From: Episyrphus balteatus
Lineage: Eukaryota > Arthropoda > Insecta > Diptera > Syrphidae
DNA: 64,000 bases
Direction: 5' to 3'
Assembly: GCF_945859705.1 (NCBI RefSeq)
Contig: NC_079136.1
Location: 111,930,028-111,994,027 of the forward strand
Positions 1 to 10,426 of this stretch are shown here, one piece after another (the stretch's first letter is position 1; every line of letters starts with the position of its first letter). The notes below the pieces were generated by a model. That model was given only the letters and a program-made list of their open reading frames with translations, ran no database searches and had not been told where the DNA came from. The position numbers and the translations under genes were made by a program.

Positions 1-2
1 CG

Positions 3-107
3 AAAAATCAGGTAGCTGATGTTATGACAAGAGCTTTGTCGAAATTCCAATTCATTGAACTTAGAAAACAACTAGGGATTTATCATCAAGCTGAGGAGGA
101 GTGTTGA
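3..107 (+). CDS. Copia-type Pol, C-terminal tail only (partial at window edge)
   Basis: An open frame runs from base 3 to TGA at 105-107 and contains VADVMTRALSKF followed by IELRKQLGI. This is the signature of the end of the RNase H domain of Ty1/copia polyproteins, and the same motif (VADIMTK) recurs in the copia element near 24.6 kb. Everything upstream lies outside the window. The stop codon overlaps the first bases of the LTR, as is usual in compact copia elements. It is a transposon gene, not a host gene. Confidence 0.8.
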   Translation, partial: KNQVADVMTRALSKFQFIELRKQLGIYHQAEEEC

Positions 108-317
108 AATACGACACTTAATATAAATCTACTGTGTGTTTTTGAATCTAAGTTAGCAATTTATTATTTTGTTTTTCTTGTCAATAATTTTCTATTTAAA
201 TTTTCACTTCTTGTTAAACTGCGAATTCAGTTGGATTGTTTCTTTATATTAAATAAACTTAATTATATTTATTGTTATTATCTGGAATTGGTTTTAATTC
301 AATAAGAGAAGTCAACA
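102..317 (+). repeat. 3' LTR of a copia-type retrotransposon
   Basis: A 216-bp segment begins TGTTG and ends CAACA. It starts right after a purine tract (GAGGAGGAG, 93-101) that would prime plus-strand synthesis, and follows the Pol stop. AATAAA at 252-257 is a plausible poly(A) signal. The partner LTR is outside the window, so the length cannot be checked against a second copy. The element is inserted beside a copy of the GTGCCTGGCTACAC MITE. Confidence 0.75.
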
Positions 318-318
318 G

Positions 319-430
319 GGCCTGGCTACACAGTGTTGTGCCCAATCACGTTCCAATTCACATTTTCTAGGAACAAACGTCAAAAAGAAGAAAATCCTCA
401 CCCCTCTTACCTACAAACTGACTGGTTAGG
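319..430 (+). repeat. Partial, rearranged copy of the GTGCCTGGCTACAC MITE
   Basis: It matches the MITE described at 9708-9961 but lacks the inner part of the left arm: CCTGGCTACACAG jumps straight to TGTTGTGCCC. The jump falls at a short repeated word (GGCTACACA), which suggests a microhomology deletion. The right end has decayed. Confidence 0.6.
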
Positions 431-1043
431 CGCTAAAAGAAAAAGAAAATATTTTTTTGTTGTTTTTACAAATAACTCATACTTTGTAGTAGCAATTTAA
501 AAATACATATTTTTTGAACTAGGTATGTAATCTTATGTTTTCGAAGTTGCTCTTTTCAAATCTGCTATCCTTTTTTTTCTATCTTTTTTCGTTGCTGAGA
601 TATTCACTATTGTTTTGACAAAAACAAGAAATTTTGGCATTTACCTCAAATTTTTCATGCAATGTGAGAAAATTTTGAGAATTGTTTTGACGTACGTTAT
701 GTTTTTTTTTTGACGTACGTGTATATGAATAAATGAAACTTCTAAATTTCATGGCGTATACGGCAAACTCATTTTGGACAAAAATTTAAATATTTTGAAA
801 ACTAAACGAATGCAGATGTCCAATAACATGTATATAAAATACACATTTTAATTATATATCATACTAAAATATAAAGTAAAAATAATAAAAATACAAATCA
901 AAAAATTCAAGAAAAAACATCAGAAAATAAGTATTAAAGCAAAAATAAAACAACATTAATTTCGTTAACGAAATTTTTTATGGAAAATTTCGTTTCGCTT
1001 CAGCTGCGCACTAGGCTTTAAGCTGCAAAACAAAAGAATTAAT
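431..1043. other. AT-rich non-coding stretch
   Basis: No gene or clear repeat boundary seen. It holds two copies of TTGACGTACGT near 685 and 710 and long A/T runs. Confidence 0.5.
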
Positions 1044-1298
1044 GTGCCTGGCTACACGGTGATTTTTCAATCGCCTAAGCAGTGAGTTTGTAGGCAAGAG
1101 GGATGAGGAGTGAAGGGGGAAGATGCTCACGAAGCGAACTGAATTTTCTGAGGGTAGTACAGTTCCATTTCTAAATTTTTCCTCTTTTTGACGTTTGTTC
1201 CAAGAAAATGTAAAAGTGGAACGTGATTGCGCACAACAGTGTGTAGCCACCGCATGTGATTTTTCAATCGATTGAAAAATCACTGTGTAGCCAGGCAC
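1044..1298 (-). mobile_element. MITE, GTGCCTGGCTACAC family, copy A
   Basis: Full-length 255-bp element with terminal inverted repeats of about 30 bp (GTGCCTGGCTACACGGTG and its complement). It is flanked by a 3-bp duplication AAT (1041-1043 and 1299-1301). One end carries an extra palindrome, TTTTTCAATCGATTGAAAAA. No coding capacity. Orientation is opposite to the copies at 9.4, 9.7 and 27.7 kb. Confidence 0.85.
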
Positions 1299-1328
1299 AA
1301 TTGTGTTAAAAACTTTTATAAATCTTAA

Positions 1329-1499
1329 GTGCCTGGCTACACGGTGATTTTTCAATCGCCTAAGCAGTGAGTTTGTTGGCAAGAGGGATGAGGAGTAAAG
1401 GGGGAAGATGCTCACGAAGGGAACTGAATTTTCTGAGGGTAGTACAGTTCCATTACTAAATCTTTCCTCTTTTTGACGTTTGTTCCTAGAAAATGTAAA
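1329..1499 (-). mobile_element. MITE, GTGCCTGGCTACAC family, copy B, left part
   Basis: Identical in layout to copy A but stops abruptly at CCTAGAAAATGTAAA (1485-1499). The rest of the element resumes at 9259-9342. The two parts add up to about 255 bp, a full copy, so the 7.7 kb between them is a later insertion. Confidence 0.85.
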
Positions 1500-1633
1500 T
1501 GAATGAATGAACTTTATTGAGACTTCAAGAAATTACATTGGTGTTTTACATTCGCTTAAGTATAGGTATTTTATTTCGACCGACTTAGAATTGGTCTGGT
1601 CTAAGGGTATTAATTATTATTTACACTTTTAAA

Positions 1634-1805
1634 GGCTTGGCCACACCGGAGGGTATGCGGTAGAGGTACGGGTAGCGGTAACGATATTTGTATGAAAAAA
1701 ATTCCACATCTGAACGTTGATATGTCAGTTTGGAATTTTTTTCATACAAGTACCGTTACCTCTACCCGTACCGCTACCGCATACCCTCCGGTGTGGCCAA
1801 GCCTT
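1634..1805. mobile_element. Fold-back MITE inside the LINE 3' UTR
   Basis: A 172-bp element made almost only of inverted repeats: AAGGCTTGGCCACACCGG at the left, its complement at the right, arms of about 50 bp rich in GGTAGCGGTA-type words. TTAA lies at both junctions, which could be a piggyBac-like TTAA target or chance. No coding capacity. Confidence 0.75.
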
Positions 1806-1918
1806 AATATGTGTATTAACATTAAATAAACTAGTTAACAAAACAAAGATAAATTTTTATATTTCGTGTTGCTCAAGGCACGATGGCAATTTTGTACGTT
1901 TAGTGAGATACTTAAAAC

Positions 1919-2181
1919 CATAAACAAAAAATACCAAGACTGGAAAATTTCGTACGTCTTTCCCCGCAAAACCCTTTTGTGTACAGTGCTGTCTGTGAAT
2001 ATATGTGAAAGCCACCACGTTGGTAAATGACGTTAACACGCACACATTTATAGATTCACGACATTCACCACACAGCGCACACGAACACAACGATAGGTTC
2101 ACGACATTCACCATACCTCGCAGCTTGTAGGCATACGTCAGTTGACCGCCGAGTTTCCAGTCTTGGTATTTTTTGTTTATG
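1919..2181. mobile_element. hAT-type MITE
   Basis: A 263-bp element with inverted ends of about 28 bp (CATAAACAAAAAATACCAAG and complement) and a perfect 8-bp target duplication CTTAAAAC (1911-1918 and 2182-2189). An 8-bp duplication is typical of hAT transposition. The interior repeats CACGACATTCACCA-type words and codes for nothing. Confidence 0.85.
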
Positions 2182-2786
2182 CTTAAAACTAAAAAACAAT
2201 AACAAAGGTTGGAAAGAGAAGGTAGCAGCATAAACTCACAGTACACTGTATGTGTACTGGTGGCATAAACTACTCCTTCCATTTAGCAAAAGTGCTGCCA
2301 GTATACATTGTTTACAAGATATATTTATTTTAGTACTAAAGTACTATTTGTACTTTTCTTTATCACAATTTTTCAAGACTTCATTTTCTTTCTTTCTTTT
2401 TTTTTTTATAAAGTATTTCTTTAACATTTTTTTTTTAGTAACATATTACTTTCTATAAAAATGTATTGACTAAAACTATAAAAACAATAAATAGGTACTT
2501 ATTAGTAAACTTATTAACTGCGATCAAGTCTTTTTTAGTTCATTATTATTACAGTCTCATATTGTACGTTTAAAAAAAAGTAGCTATTTATACATTTATT
2601 TATTATTATAGATTGTGTTTTTTTTTTAATTTTTTTTTTTTTTTTTTGTACTTTTAATTCACAATAAAAGTGAATCTAAAATTGTATTTCAATAGTAGTA
2701 TACATTTTTTTTTTCTTTTCTTTATTATTATTTTTTTTTTTTGTCTCTTTTATTTTTTGCTTATACCTTTTTTTCGAAAACAGAGG

Positions 2787-4262
2787 CTATCCTCTGAGGT
2801 TTGAAGGGCTTGCTTTGGCATAGAAATGTGGGAGATGGGAAGGGTCATCATCAATATCAAAAAGTTGTAATGAGGTTTGATTAATTAAACTTATCGGGGA
2901 ATTGTAGTATCTGCTTTGTATTGGCACTAATATATTTTCATCATAGATATTTTTTACCAAAGGATTTTCATGGAATTCTAGTTTTTTCAGTCTTTTAGTG
3001 GCTAAATCTGTGAGGTAAGACAATAGCGGTGTTATATTGGAATCGCTATAAAGCGTTGCATTGTGAAACCATTTCCCAGAAGGTCGTCTGAATTTTGATA
3101 GGCATTTACGAATGATGACTCTTTCGTATCTCTGCATTTCTTTCGCCACAGTTGGTGAGATATAGAACCAGGATGAAAACCCGTACGCAAGTACCGGTCT
3201 TATTAGGGTCTTATACATAAGGATTTTTGTTTTGACGTTTAGTTCACGGGAATTCAGTAGCCTTTTTAGCATTGCTGACGCTGCTTTACCTTTCTTTAAA
3301 GTTTGCCTGGCATGTATATTAGTTTTAAGCTTTTCGTTTAACGTGATCCCTAAGTATTTAATGTTGTTTTTAACTGGAATGTTAGTTCCTTGGATAGCTA
3401 AGGTTAATTGCTTGCTCTCTCTTACAGCCAAATGGTGCCCTCTAGGGGACGCATTCCTAAAGCATATAAGTTCACATTTACTGCTATTTATATCTACTGC
3501 CCAGTTTTTGAAATAGTCTAAAACAAGTTCCAGGTGAATTTTTACTTTAGCAAGCGCTTCAAACGGTCGTTCGTGATTGGCCAAGATCAGCGTATCGTCA
3601 GCGTACTGAATTGTCAAAGAGCTATTTTCTTCGACAGCTGGAAAGTCATGTAAGTATATATTGAAAAGCAACGGGCCAAGAATTGATCCTTGCGGGACAC
3701 TCGATTCGACTCTAAATTCTCTTGAGAGTGAGGAATTTAATAAAACTTTTGACGTGCGATTCGAAAGAAAATTGTTAATTATAAATATTAAATTTGTTGG
3801 AAAATGCAAAGAAATTAGTTTTGCGATCAAGCCCTTGTGCCACACTGAGTCAAATGCCTTTCTAAGATCTATTGAGCATGCAACTGTGCACTGCTTATTT
3901 CTTAAATTTTTTAAAATGTTGTCCTGGAGATATAAAAGTGCATGCTCCGTGGAATGAGCTTTTCTGAATCCGAACTGGGAATTCGGGATGATGTTATTAT
4001 CAGAGACAAAGATTAGTTTTTTTTCTAATAGGACTTTTTCAAGGATCTTTCCCAGGTTCGACAGCAGCGAGATTGGTCTTAAATCTTCCACATCAAATGA
4101 ATTTGTTTTCTTTTTCAACGGTATCAGTTTTCCATGTTTCCAAGCAGTCGGAAAATAACTATTGTTGATGCAGTTATTTATTACTAGTGTGAGCGGAATA
4201 GTGATCGTAGACCGAACTTTCTTAATAAGAAAATTTGAAATGCCGTCAGGGCCTGAAGATTT
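2787..4262 (-). pseudogene. LINE ORF2, reverse transcriptase half
   Basis: Continuous minus-strand frame ending at TAG 2787. Upstream of the first Met the frame stays open to about 4262 and reads SSGPDGISNFL, the conserved start of LINE reverse transcriptases. Further motifs: LRPISLLS, FGFRKAHSTEHAL, SIDLRKAFDSVWH (catalytic Asp), SVPQGSILGPLLFNIYL, and YADD (catalytic pair), then a C-terminal RPVLAYG block. The core looks intact, but it is cut off from the endonuclease half by foreign DNA at about 4263-6268 and some linker residues seem lost, so ORF2 is dead. Confidence 0.85.
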
Positions 4263-5262
4263 TTACTTGCGATATAGGTACTATAGGGCAAGTTTAGGAT
4301 TCGTAAAAAAAATCGAACTCGAGATAACAATTTTACATGACATTACGATGATGGAGAATGCCAAAAAAGTGGGTCCGGCAATTCTGTCTGTCTGTCTGTC
4401 TGTCTGTGTGTCTGTCTCTATCTGGAGCTGCAGCCTAAACGAGTGAAGTGATTTTCTTCAAACTTGGTAGTTAGCAGTTTTTGGTGATTCCCTAGAGGGG
4501 AAATTGAAATTTTTTTTTATGACCAAAACTAACGGTACCTGCCATATAACGGAAATAGAAAAGTTAATTTTTTTCAAAAACGGCTCTAATGATTTTGATT
4601 AAAATTTTTGTGTGTAGTACTACACATAAGAGCCAACTTTTTAAATAAAAAAAATATTTTTTGTACCGTTATTAACGGTACCTGTCATAGAACGGTTTTT
4701 TTCGTTTCTGAATATCTCGTACAACATTAACCCGATTTAAATGAAAATTTTTATACAAAAGTGTGTAAGTAAAGATAATATTAAAAATTTAGAAAATTTT
4801 CAAAAAACGCATTTTTGGTTTTTTAAAAAATATTTCAAAATTTTTTTTTGAAAAATCAATTTTTTGAAAACGGTTCAATGAAAAATTTTGAAATTTAGTT
4901 TTTATGTGTAAATTAATTATTTCTTCAATATGGCATACCAACTTTTTTTTTGAAAAATGTTAAAAAATTTTTATATATAAAAAACTATTTTTTTAAAAAA
5001 CGGCTCCTACAATTTTCGAAAATTTTTTTCTAAAAATACCTTTTTATACGAGAAATAAAATGGCATATTTGTTTTTTTTTTTAAGATAATTTAAAACGGA
5101 GTTTTATTAATTATAAAAACAGATTTAATTTTTTTATACTACTTATGAAATTTCTTCAAAATATCAAATTTTAAATTTTTTGAATAAAAAGCTTTAACAT
5201 TATAGTTACATTAAGCATAAGAGCAAGTACGTGCGACCCCAGTCGTGCAATTTATTTATTGT
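4263..5262 (+). repeat. AT-rich dispersed repeat with a TCTG microsatellite
   Basis: Unrelated to the LINE ORF2 on either side. It holds a TCTG tract at about 4385-4416, the phrase CTTCAAACTTGGTAGTTAGC, and several GGTACCTG / CGGTACC words. It ends with GAGCAAGTACGTGC and GTGCAATTTATTTATT. Similar sequence occurs at about 60330-60790 (same strand) and 50220-50760 (opposite strand), so it is a dispersed family. I cannot assign a class. No coding capacity. Confidence 0.55.
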
Positions 5263-5461
5263 TGAGATTATTCAGTATAGTTTCGATTGAAGTCAAGGTA
5301 GCGAAATGGTTTGGCGTTGCGAGGTGGGAAGGAGTCGCCTCTGAAAACATGCAGATCGGATTGTTGGCTGTCCAAGAGAAATAGGAGTTCGTTAATGTGC
5401 TTACGCTTAATTCAGAAAAATCGTCAATAGGTGACCTGGGAGTGTACAAGTTTGAGTAAAA

Positions 5462-6043
5462 TTGAGAAATTGCATTAAGCTAGCTAAAGCGAGCTCAATG
5501 CTTGGTTTTATTAAACGTTGGGCAAAGGAATTTGATGATCCATTTGTTACTCTATCTTTGTACAACTGCTACGTTCGACCCCATCTTGAGTACGCTTCTC
5601 AAGTATGGAGTCCTTTTTATGAAGTTCATAAAAACCGAATCGAATCTATTCAACACAATTTTGTACGCTTCGCTCTAAAAGGTCTTCCTTGGACCGACCC
5701 TTTCAACTTGCCACCTTATGAACATCGCATTCAACTTCTTCAGATACAAACTTTAGCACAGAGACGTGTAAATAATGATTTAATCTTTCTTCATCAGCTT
5801 ATTAATTCCCAAATTGACGCCCCTGATATATTAGCTTGTATTGGTATAAATTATCCGGGTGGATCTCACCTCCTACGAAGATTTGAACCTTTGCATATCG
5901 ACTTTCATAGAACAAACTATGGTATTAATGAGCCTCTTAGTCGCATGAGTAAACTTTTTAACTTGAACCATTCATCCTTAGACTTTAATTTGACGAAAAT
6001 GGGTTTAAAAACATTGTTTCGAACCAGTGCTCCACAATCGTGA
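5462..6043 (+). pseudogene. LINE reverse transcriptase C-terminus (5'-truncated)
   Basis: 193 residues, containing YNCYVRPHLEYASQVWSP, FVRFALKGLPW and LPPYEHR, which are typical of the thumb / C-terminal region of LINE reverse transcriptases outside the jockey group proper. TGA is at 6041-6043, AATAAA at about 6061, and an A-rich tail at about 6250-6268 ends the element. Catalytic motifs are absent because the 5' part is missing. Just upstream (about 5262-5456) the minus strand is weakly open, which could be a 5' inversion of the same element, but I cannot show homology. Confidence 0.65.
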
Positions 6044-6233
6044 CTGTTAATCAATGTTTTAAATAAATGTTGGATTTTTTGTACTTATAATTTTATAACT
6101 TGTAAATTTGTTTGTAATTATTTTGTTTTTATATTGTGCATGTGGGAGGTTGTATTTTTTGTCTACTAACCACTAACATGCACTTATGATGAGCCTCTGA
6201 TTGTAGTTAAAAGCTTGTTCTAAGCTTACTACA

Positions 6234-7511
6234 TCAAAGAATCTGAAGTGAAAAAAAAAAATAAAAAAGCTTTTCTTCATCCGTGTTGTAAGACACACCT
6301 TCATAGATCAGGGTGTCATAAGGATTTAATATACAATTTTTTTTTCTACCTGTTATTGAATTTATTTCTTTAAAGACATTATGAGATGGGATGATTTTGC
6401 GTAACCTAGCTTTGAAATTGTTATTTAAGTCTATCCTTACAGAATCTTTGATTATTTTGCTAAGACACGAAATCCTGGATGAAAGAGCCATATATTCCTG
6501 GCATGTTCTATTTCCAGCTCTATGAAAAATTCTTTTTAATTTTGATTTCCAAACCTTTATCGTTCTGAACAACTCAAGGGTGCCAGCAGAAATACGCACC
6601 TGATACGTTTTTGCCGTAAACTGGTCTGTATGCTCATTTACGCATTCATCGATGTTAGAATTTATTAAGCTTATGTAATTGTCAATTTCGTTATTAGAAA
6701 GATTTCTGTCATTAGGAATGCCGATTTCTGCCAACTTCCTTGAGAGGTCGGCGTTCAGATGGCGCCAGTTGGTGTTTGTAAATGATTGAGTAAGGTTTGG
6801 AACAGCTGTAAGAAAATTAATTCCTCCAATATCCATGGTCAGGAAAACTGAATGATGATCAGAGATCAAATCTAGTGTTACGCAAGCATAGTTTCTAGGA
6901 ACTTGCGGTGGACTTGTAAGATTGTTAGACGCTATAAAGAAATCAATATAAGATGCGGACCTAGGAAAAGATGGTCCGTCTGTGCGAATTAAATCCATAT
7001 CAAGAAAGTGGCCATCTGAGAACCAATTAAATAAGTGCGCTCCATTTGAGTTTGTTTTACTGTCACTCCAAAACGGGTGTCTCGAATTAAAGTCGCCACC
7101 TTTTATGAAAAATTCGGGAAAATTTAAAGCTGAGAAAAGCGAATTAATAATATGAGGGATTCTAGGGCCCAGATTCCCTGGGAGATAAAGCAAAACGACT
7201 ACTAATGATTTTTGAACCGATCCGATCCAAAAAGGCACTGATATTGCTGTTGCAGTAAAGAGCAAAGATCTAATTTGTAAGTTGCTGAAAGAAATTAAAT
7301 TTTTTACTAATATTCCCGTTCCCACTTCACTATCATTTCGTATAAAATTGTAATCCTTTAATTGTCTGTTGTATCTGGCCGATAGACGAGTTTCTTGTAA
7401 TAATAGAAAGTGTGGTTGAATGTCTTCGAGAAGGAGACCCAGTTCAACTACCTTGTCATTGCTAATTAAAGAGTTTATATTTGTGGTTATTAGGTGTACT
7501 GACATATTCAT
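6234..7511 (-). pseudogene. LINE ORF2, endonuclease half
   Basis: N-terminal 425 residues of the LINE ORF2. It is an apurinic-type endonuclease: TTNINSL, LLQETRL (catalytic Glu), GGDFNSRHPFW (Asp/Asn), ASYIDFF, and SDHHSV (His). The start ATG at 7511 follows the ORF1 stop directly and in the same frame. The last true LINE residues are near NTDEEKL; beyond about 6268 the reading is into the poly(A) tail of the inserted fragment, so the final residues and stop are artefacts. Confidence 0.85.
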
Positions 7512-9116
7512 TTATTTGCAGAGGTTGAAAACGAACTTCAGATACTCTGAAGATTTGTGATCTGGACTTAGTTTGGTATACCAAGGCCAAAAAGCTCTAA
7601 CTTTCGTTATCAATTCTGTAAGAGGAATTCCAAATAGGATGTTAGATTCGTTAAGAAAATCTTCAAATTCATTTTTATTTGCAGTTTTATTTGCAGTCTT
7701 GCTGCTATGGTTCTCAAAAGAACCGGTGTTTACATTAGGAATATTCCTTCGTGCCATATCTGCATAAGATCTACCAGCTAACTTCTGGCTATTTCTAAGT
7801 AAGATTGTTTTTTCCCTATATTCACAGCCAGAAAAATTCGCCGGATGACCCTCTTTTCCACAGTTGACGCACGCTGTCTTTTCTCTTCCCATGTCTGGTG
7901 TCACCTTACATTGCCCGAAATCATGTTTTTCCCGGCATTTAACGCACCTTGCGACGTTAACACAATACTGGCTTGAGTGCCCAATCCTTTGGCATCTGTA
8001 GCACTGTAAAGGACCTTTTCTTTCAAATTTCTCCCACCTGATCCTATGGTGAAGCAAAAATCTTATTTGTTTGAGTTTATTTAAGCTTTCTTTGTCTTCT
8101 AATAGACAAGTAAACGTATCTAAGCAGATATTATTCTTCCGGGACCAACCGGTAGTAAATTCTTTAACCTCAAATATTTTTATCGACGGATCAATTCGTA
8201 CGATTTCCTGTCCCACGTCCGCACTCCTAAAACCAGACAAGCCCTTCAATAAGATAGCTTCCTTTTTCAAAGCTTTCGGTTTAAATGAAAAATCTTCAAC
8301 ATCTGACGATCTAAATATTTCAATAAAATGCTTATGAAGCTCAATATCTGCAACATAAAGCCAAACTCTTCCATAGCCCCTGTTTTCGAAACTTACAACA
8401 TCTTTTTTATCTGGGAATTTTTTATCTAAATACTCAGAAATTGTGCTTGACTGTATACCTTGCAGTTTTATTACAGGACATAAATCAGATTTTTTTAAGT
8501 TAGACTTATCAATACTATTATTTACATTATTGTTACTTTCTAGTTGGTTAAAAATGTCAAACCTGTTATTTCTATTAATATGTACATCCGAGAGTTTTTG
8601 TTGAGATCCGTCCGGTAAGTTCATGGAAATTCTCTTCCTGCTGGATGATGTTGCTGCATCTTCATTTGCGGTTGAATTTCTCTTTCTGTATACTACTTTT
8701 TTAAATAATTCGACATCTCTGTTTAATAAGTTTTCCAAGTTTCCATTTGGTGCACTTGGTATCACTTTTTCGAATGAATCTGAATGATCCATTGCCATAT
8801 TATTTGTACGTGATGATGATGGTGTTGGTGATAGTGGTAAATCACCGTTTGTCGGCGACAAGCTGACGTTTTCCGTTATAATTGGGGATTTTAAAAAATC
8901 ATGAACATGATTATTATAATTGTTTTCAACGTTGTGGTAAATACTTTGGAAATCATTCTTAGTGATTAATTGTGAAGGGAGTGTAATTCCACCTTCTGAT
9001 TCTTTCACATTTATTTCCACAGTCCCGTTATCATTGTTATCGGGTGGCTTTTTCTGCCGCCAGCCACTTTCACTCATCTTTCGATGAGTTTTTTTTTTAT
9101 TATCCTGCTTAGGCAC
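7512..9116 (-). CDS. LINE ORF1, Gag-like nucleic-acid binding protein
   Basis: 534 residues from ATG at 9116 to TAA at 7512. The N-terminal half is Ser/Asn-rich and disordered. The C-terminal part holds three zinc knuckles: CYRCQRIGHSSQYC, CVKCREKHDFGQC and CVNCGKEGHPANFSGC, the pattern of jockey-clade ORF1 proteins that bind element RNA. Only the TAA codon separates it from ORF2, in the same frame. The frame is uninterrupted, so this part of the element has not yet decayed. Confidence 0.85.
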   Translation of the reverse strand: MPKQDNKKKTHRKMSESGWRQKKPPDNNDNGTVEINVKESEGGITLPSQLITKNDFQSIYHNVENNYNNHVHDFLKSPIITENVSLSPTNGDLPLSPTPSSSRTNNMAMDHSDSFEKVIPSAPNGNLENLLNRDVELFKKVVYRKRNSTANEDAATSSSRKRISMNLPDGSQQKLSDVHINRNNRFDIFNQLESNNNVNNSIDKSNLKKSDLCPVIKLQGIQSSTISEYLDKKFPDKKDVVSFENRGYGRVWLYVADIELHKHFIEIFRSSDVEDFSFKPKALKKEAILLKGLSGFRSADVGQEIVRIDPSIKIFEVKEFTTGWSRKNNICLDTFTCLLEDKESLNKLKQIRFLLHHRIRWEKFERKGPLQCYRCQRIGHSSQYCVNVARCVKCREKHDFGQCKVTPDMGREKTACVNCGKEGHPANFSGCEYREKTILLRNSQKLAGRSYADMARRNIPNVNTGSFENHSSKTANKTANKNEFEDFLNESNILFGIPLTELITKVRAFWPWYTKLSPDHKSSEYLKFVFNLCK

Positions 9117-9258
9117 TTTAGTTTATAACACAGTTCTATTTAAAACACTTTAATATATTTTAAACCACTGCTTATCTTTTTTTTTTTTTTTATTTAGTCA
9201 CAAATGAATACGTCTTGTCACTACGAGAGCAAAACCATCAATCCCTAGAAAATGTAAA

Positions 9259-9342
9259 AGTGGAACGTGATTGGGCACAACAGTGTGTAGCCACCGCATG
9301 TGATTTTTCAATCGATTGAAAAATCACTGTGTAGCCAGGCAC
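9259..9342 (-). mobile_element. MITE, GTGCCTGGCTACAC family, copy B, right part
   Basis: Continuation of the MITE interrupted at 1499, ending in GTGTAGCCAGGCAC at 9342. Bases 9244-9258 are the second copy of the 15-bp target duplication of the LINE. Confidence 0.85.
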
Positions 9343-9381
9343 AAAAGCGTGATTCTGTGAATTTTATTTTTGGTTCTCATA

Positions 9382-9636
9382 GTGCCTAGCTACACAGTGA
9401 TTTTTCAATCGATTGAAAAATCACATGAGGTGGCTACACACTGTTGTGCCCAATCGCGTTCCACTTTTACATTTTCTAGGAACAAACGTCAAAAAGAGGA
9501 AAAATTTAGGAATGGAACTGTACTACCCTCAGAAAATTCAGTTCGCTTCGTGAGCATCTTCCCCCTTCAATCCTACTCCCTCTTACCTACAAACTCACTG
9601 CTTAGGCGATTGAAAAATCACCGTGTAGCCAGGCAC
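9382..9636 (+). mobile_element. MITE, GTGCCTGGCTACAC family, copy C
   Basis: 255 bp, complete inverted ends, flanked by ATA at 9379-9381 and 9637-9639. Left end has a C-to-A-like variant (GTGCCTAGCTACAC). Confidence 0.85.
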
Positions 9637-9707
9637 ATACACTTCCAATTTTTTTCATTATCAATAAAGTGAAATATATCAAAGAATAAAATTTTTCCCT
9701 TGATATA

Positions 9708-9961
9708 GTGCCTGGCTACACAGTGATTTTTCAATCGATTGAAAAATCACATGCGGTGGCTACACACTGTTGTGACCAATCACGTTCCACTTTTACATTT
9801 TCTAGGAACAAACGTCAAAAAGGGGAAAAATTTAGCAATGGAACTGTCTGCCCTCAGAAAATTCAGTTCCCTTCGTGAGTATCTTCCCCCTTCACTCCTC
9901 ATCCCTCTTGCCTACAAAGTCACTGCTTAGGCGATTGAAAAATCACCGTGTAGCCAGGCAC
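9708..9961 (+). mobile_element. MITE, GTGCCTGGCTACAC family, copy D
   Basis: 254 bp, complete inverted ends, flanked by ATA at 9705-9707 and 9962-9964. Only 71 bp separate it from copy C. Confidence 0.85.
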
Positions 9962-9964
9962 ATA

Positions 9965-10368
9965 CAGAAACACTCATAATGTTGGTTTTCTTTTTCAATT
10001 TCTATTCTTTGTTTTCAATTTTTGATTATTTATTAAAAAAATTGATAAATCTTTCTGTGAAAAATAAAAAATTTAACCAGGTCCCAGAGCAGGTTAAATT
10101 TTTAACAGCTGAAAAACTTTTTATTCACCTCAATAGGGTCAAAAATTTAACCTCGGGTTAATATTTAACCTAATTCACACACGGCATTAACAAAAAAAAA
10201 ATACAATTCAGAAATCATTAAATATGTTTCAAAATTCAGTAGATGAAACAAAAATGGAAAAAATATAATTTAAAAATTTAAAGTAGGTTTTGGTAGGTTT
10301 TTAATGTGTAGAGTACAGTGTAGAGGCACCTTAAATTTAATAAATTATTCGTCAAAAAAAAAACTTAC
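9965..10368. other. AT-rich non-coding stretch
   Basis: No gene or repeat boundary seen. Words of the form GGTTAAAT recur near 10090, 10145 and 10155. If the exon at 10369-10426 is real, this is the start of its first intron. Confidence 0.4.
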
Positions 10369-10426
10369 CCGTCCCATTCCCATATTCATCCGCCATAATC
10401 CCCATCAAATAATCCGGAATCTCCAT
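10369..10426 (-). CDS. Candidate first coding exon of an unknown minus-strand gene
   Basis: On the minus strand ATG at 10426 opens a 19-codon frame (MEIPDYLMGIMADEYGNGT) that ends exactly at a strong splice donor, ACGG|GTAAGT. The local base composition is less AT-biased than the surroundings. I find no second exon: the next bases leftwards are AT-rich and then transposons, so the gene would continue outside the window or across a huge intron. It would be divergent from the zinc-finger gene. I do not recognise the peptide, and it may be chance. Confidence 0.35.

Larger units (their letters stand above)
1500..9243 (-). mobile_element. Jockey-like LINE, broken by later insertions
   Basis: The segment is bounded by a 15-bp target-site duplication, CCTAGAAAATGTAAA (1485-1499 and 9244-9258). 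Read on the minus strand it has a 5' leader, ORF1 with CCHC knuckles (9116-7512), ORF2 with endonuclease (from 7511) and reverse transcriptase (to 2787), and a 3' UTR ending in AATAAA and a short TTCA-repeat tail at 1500-1520. Later insertions are a fold-back element (1634-1805), a hAT MITE (1919-2181) and about 2 kb of foreign repeats inside ORF2 (about 4263-6268). Subtracting these leaves about 5.3 kb, a normal length for a jockey-clade element. The 2190-2786 part is AT-rich 3' UTR with no gene. Confidence 0.85.

Noticed and set aside
1011..1415. 134-codon frame on the minus strand, with similar frames at 9370-9672
   Set aside because: They run through copies of the GTGCCTGGCTACAC MITE; the shared peptide only reflects shared DNA and ends differ at each copy.
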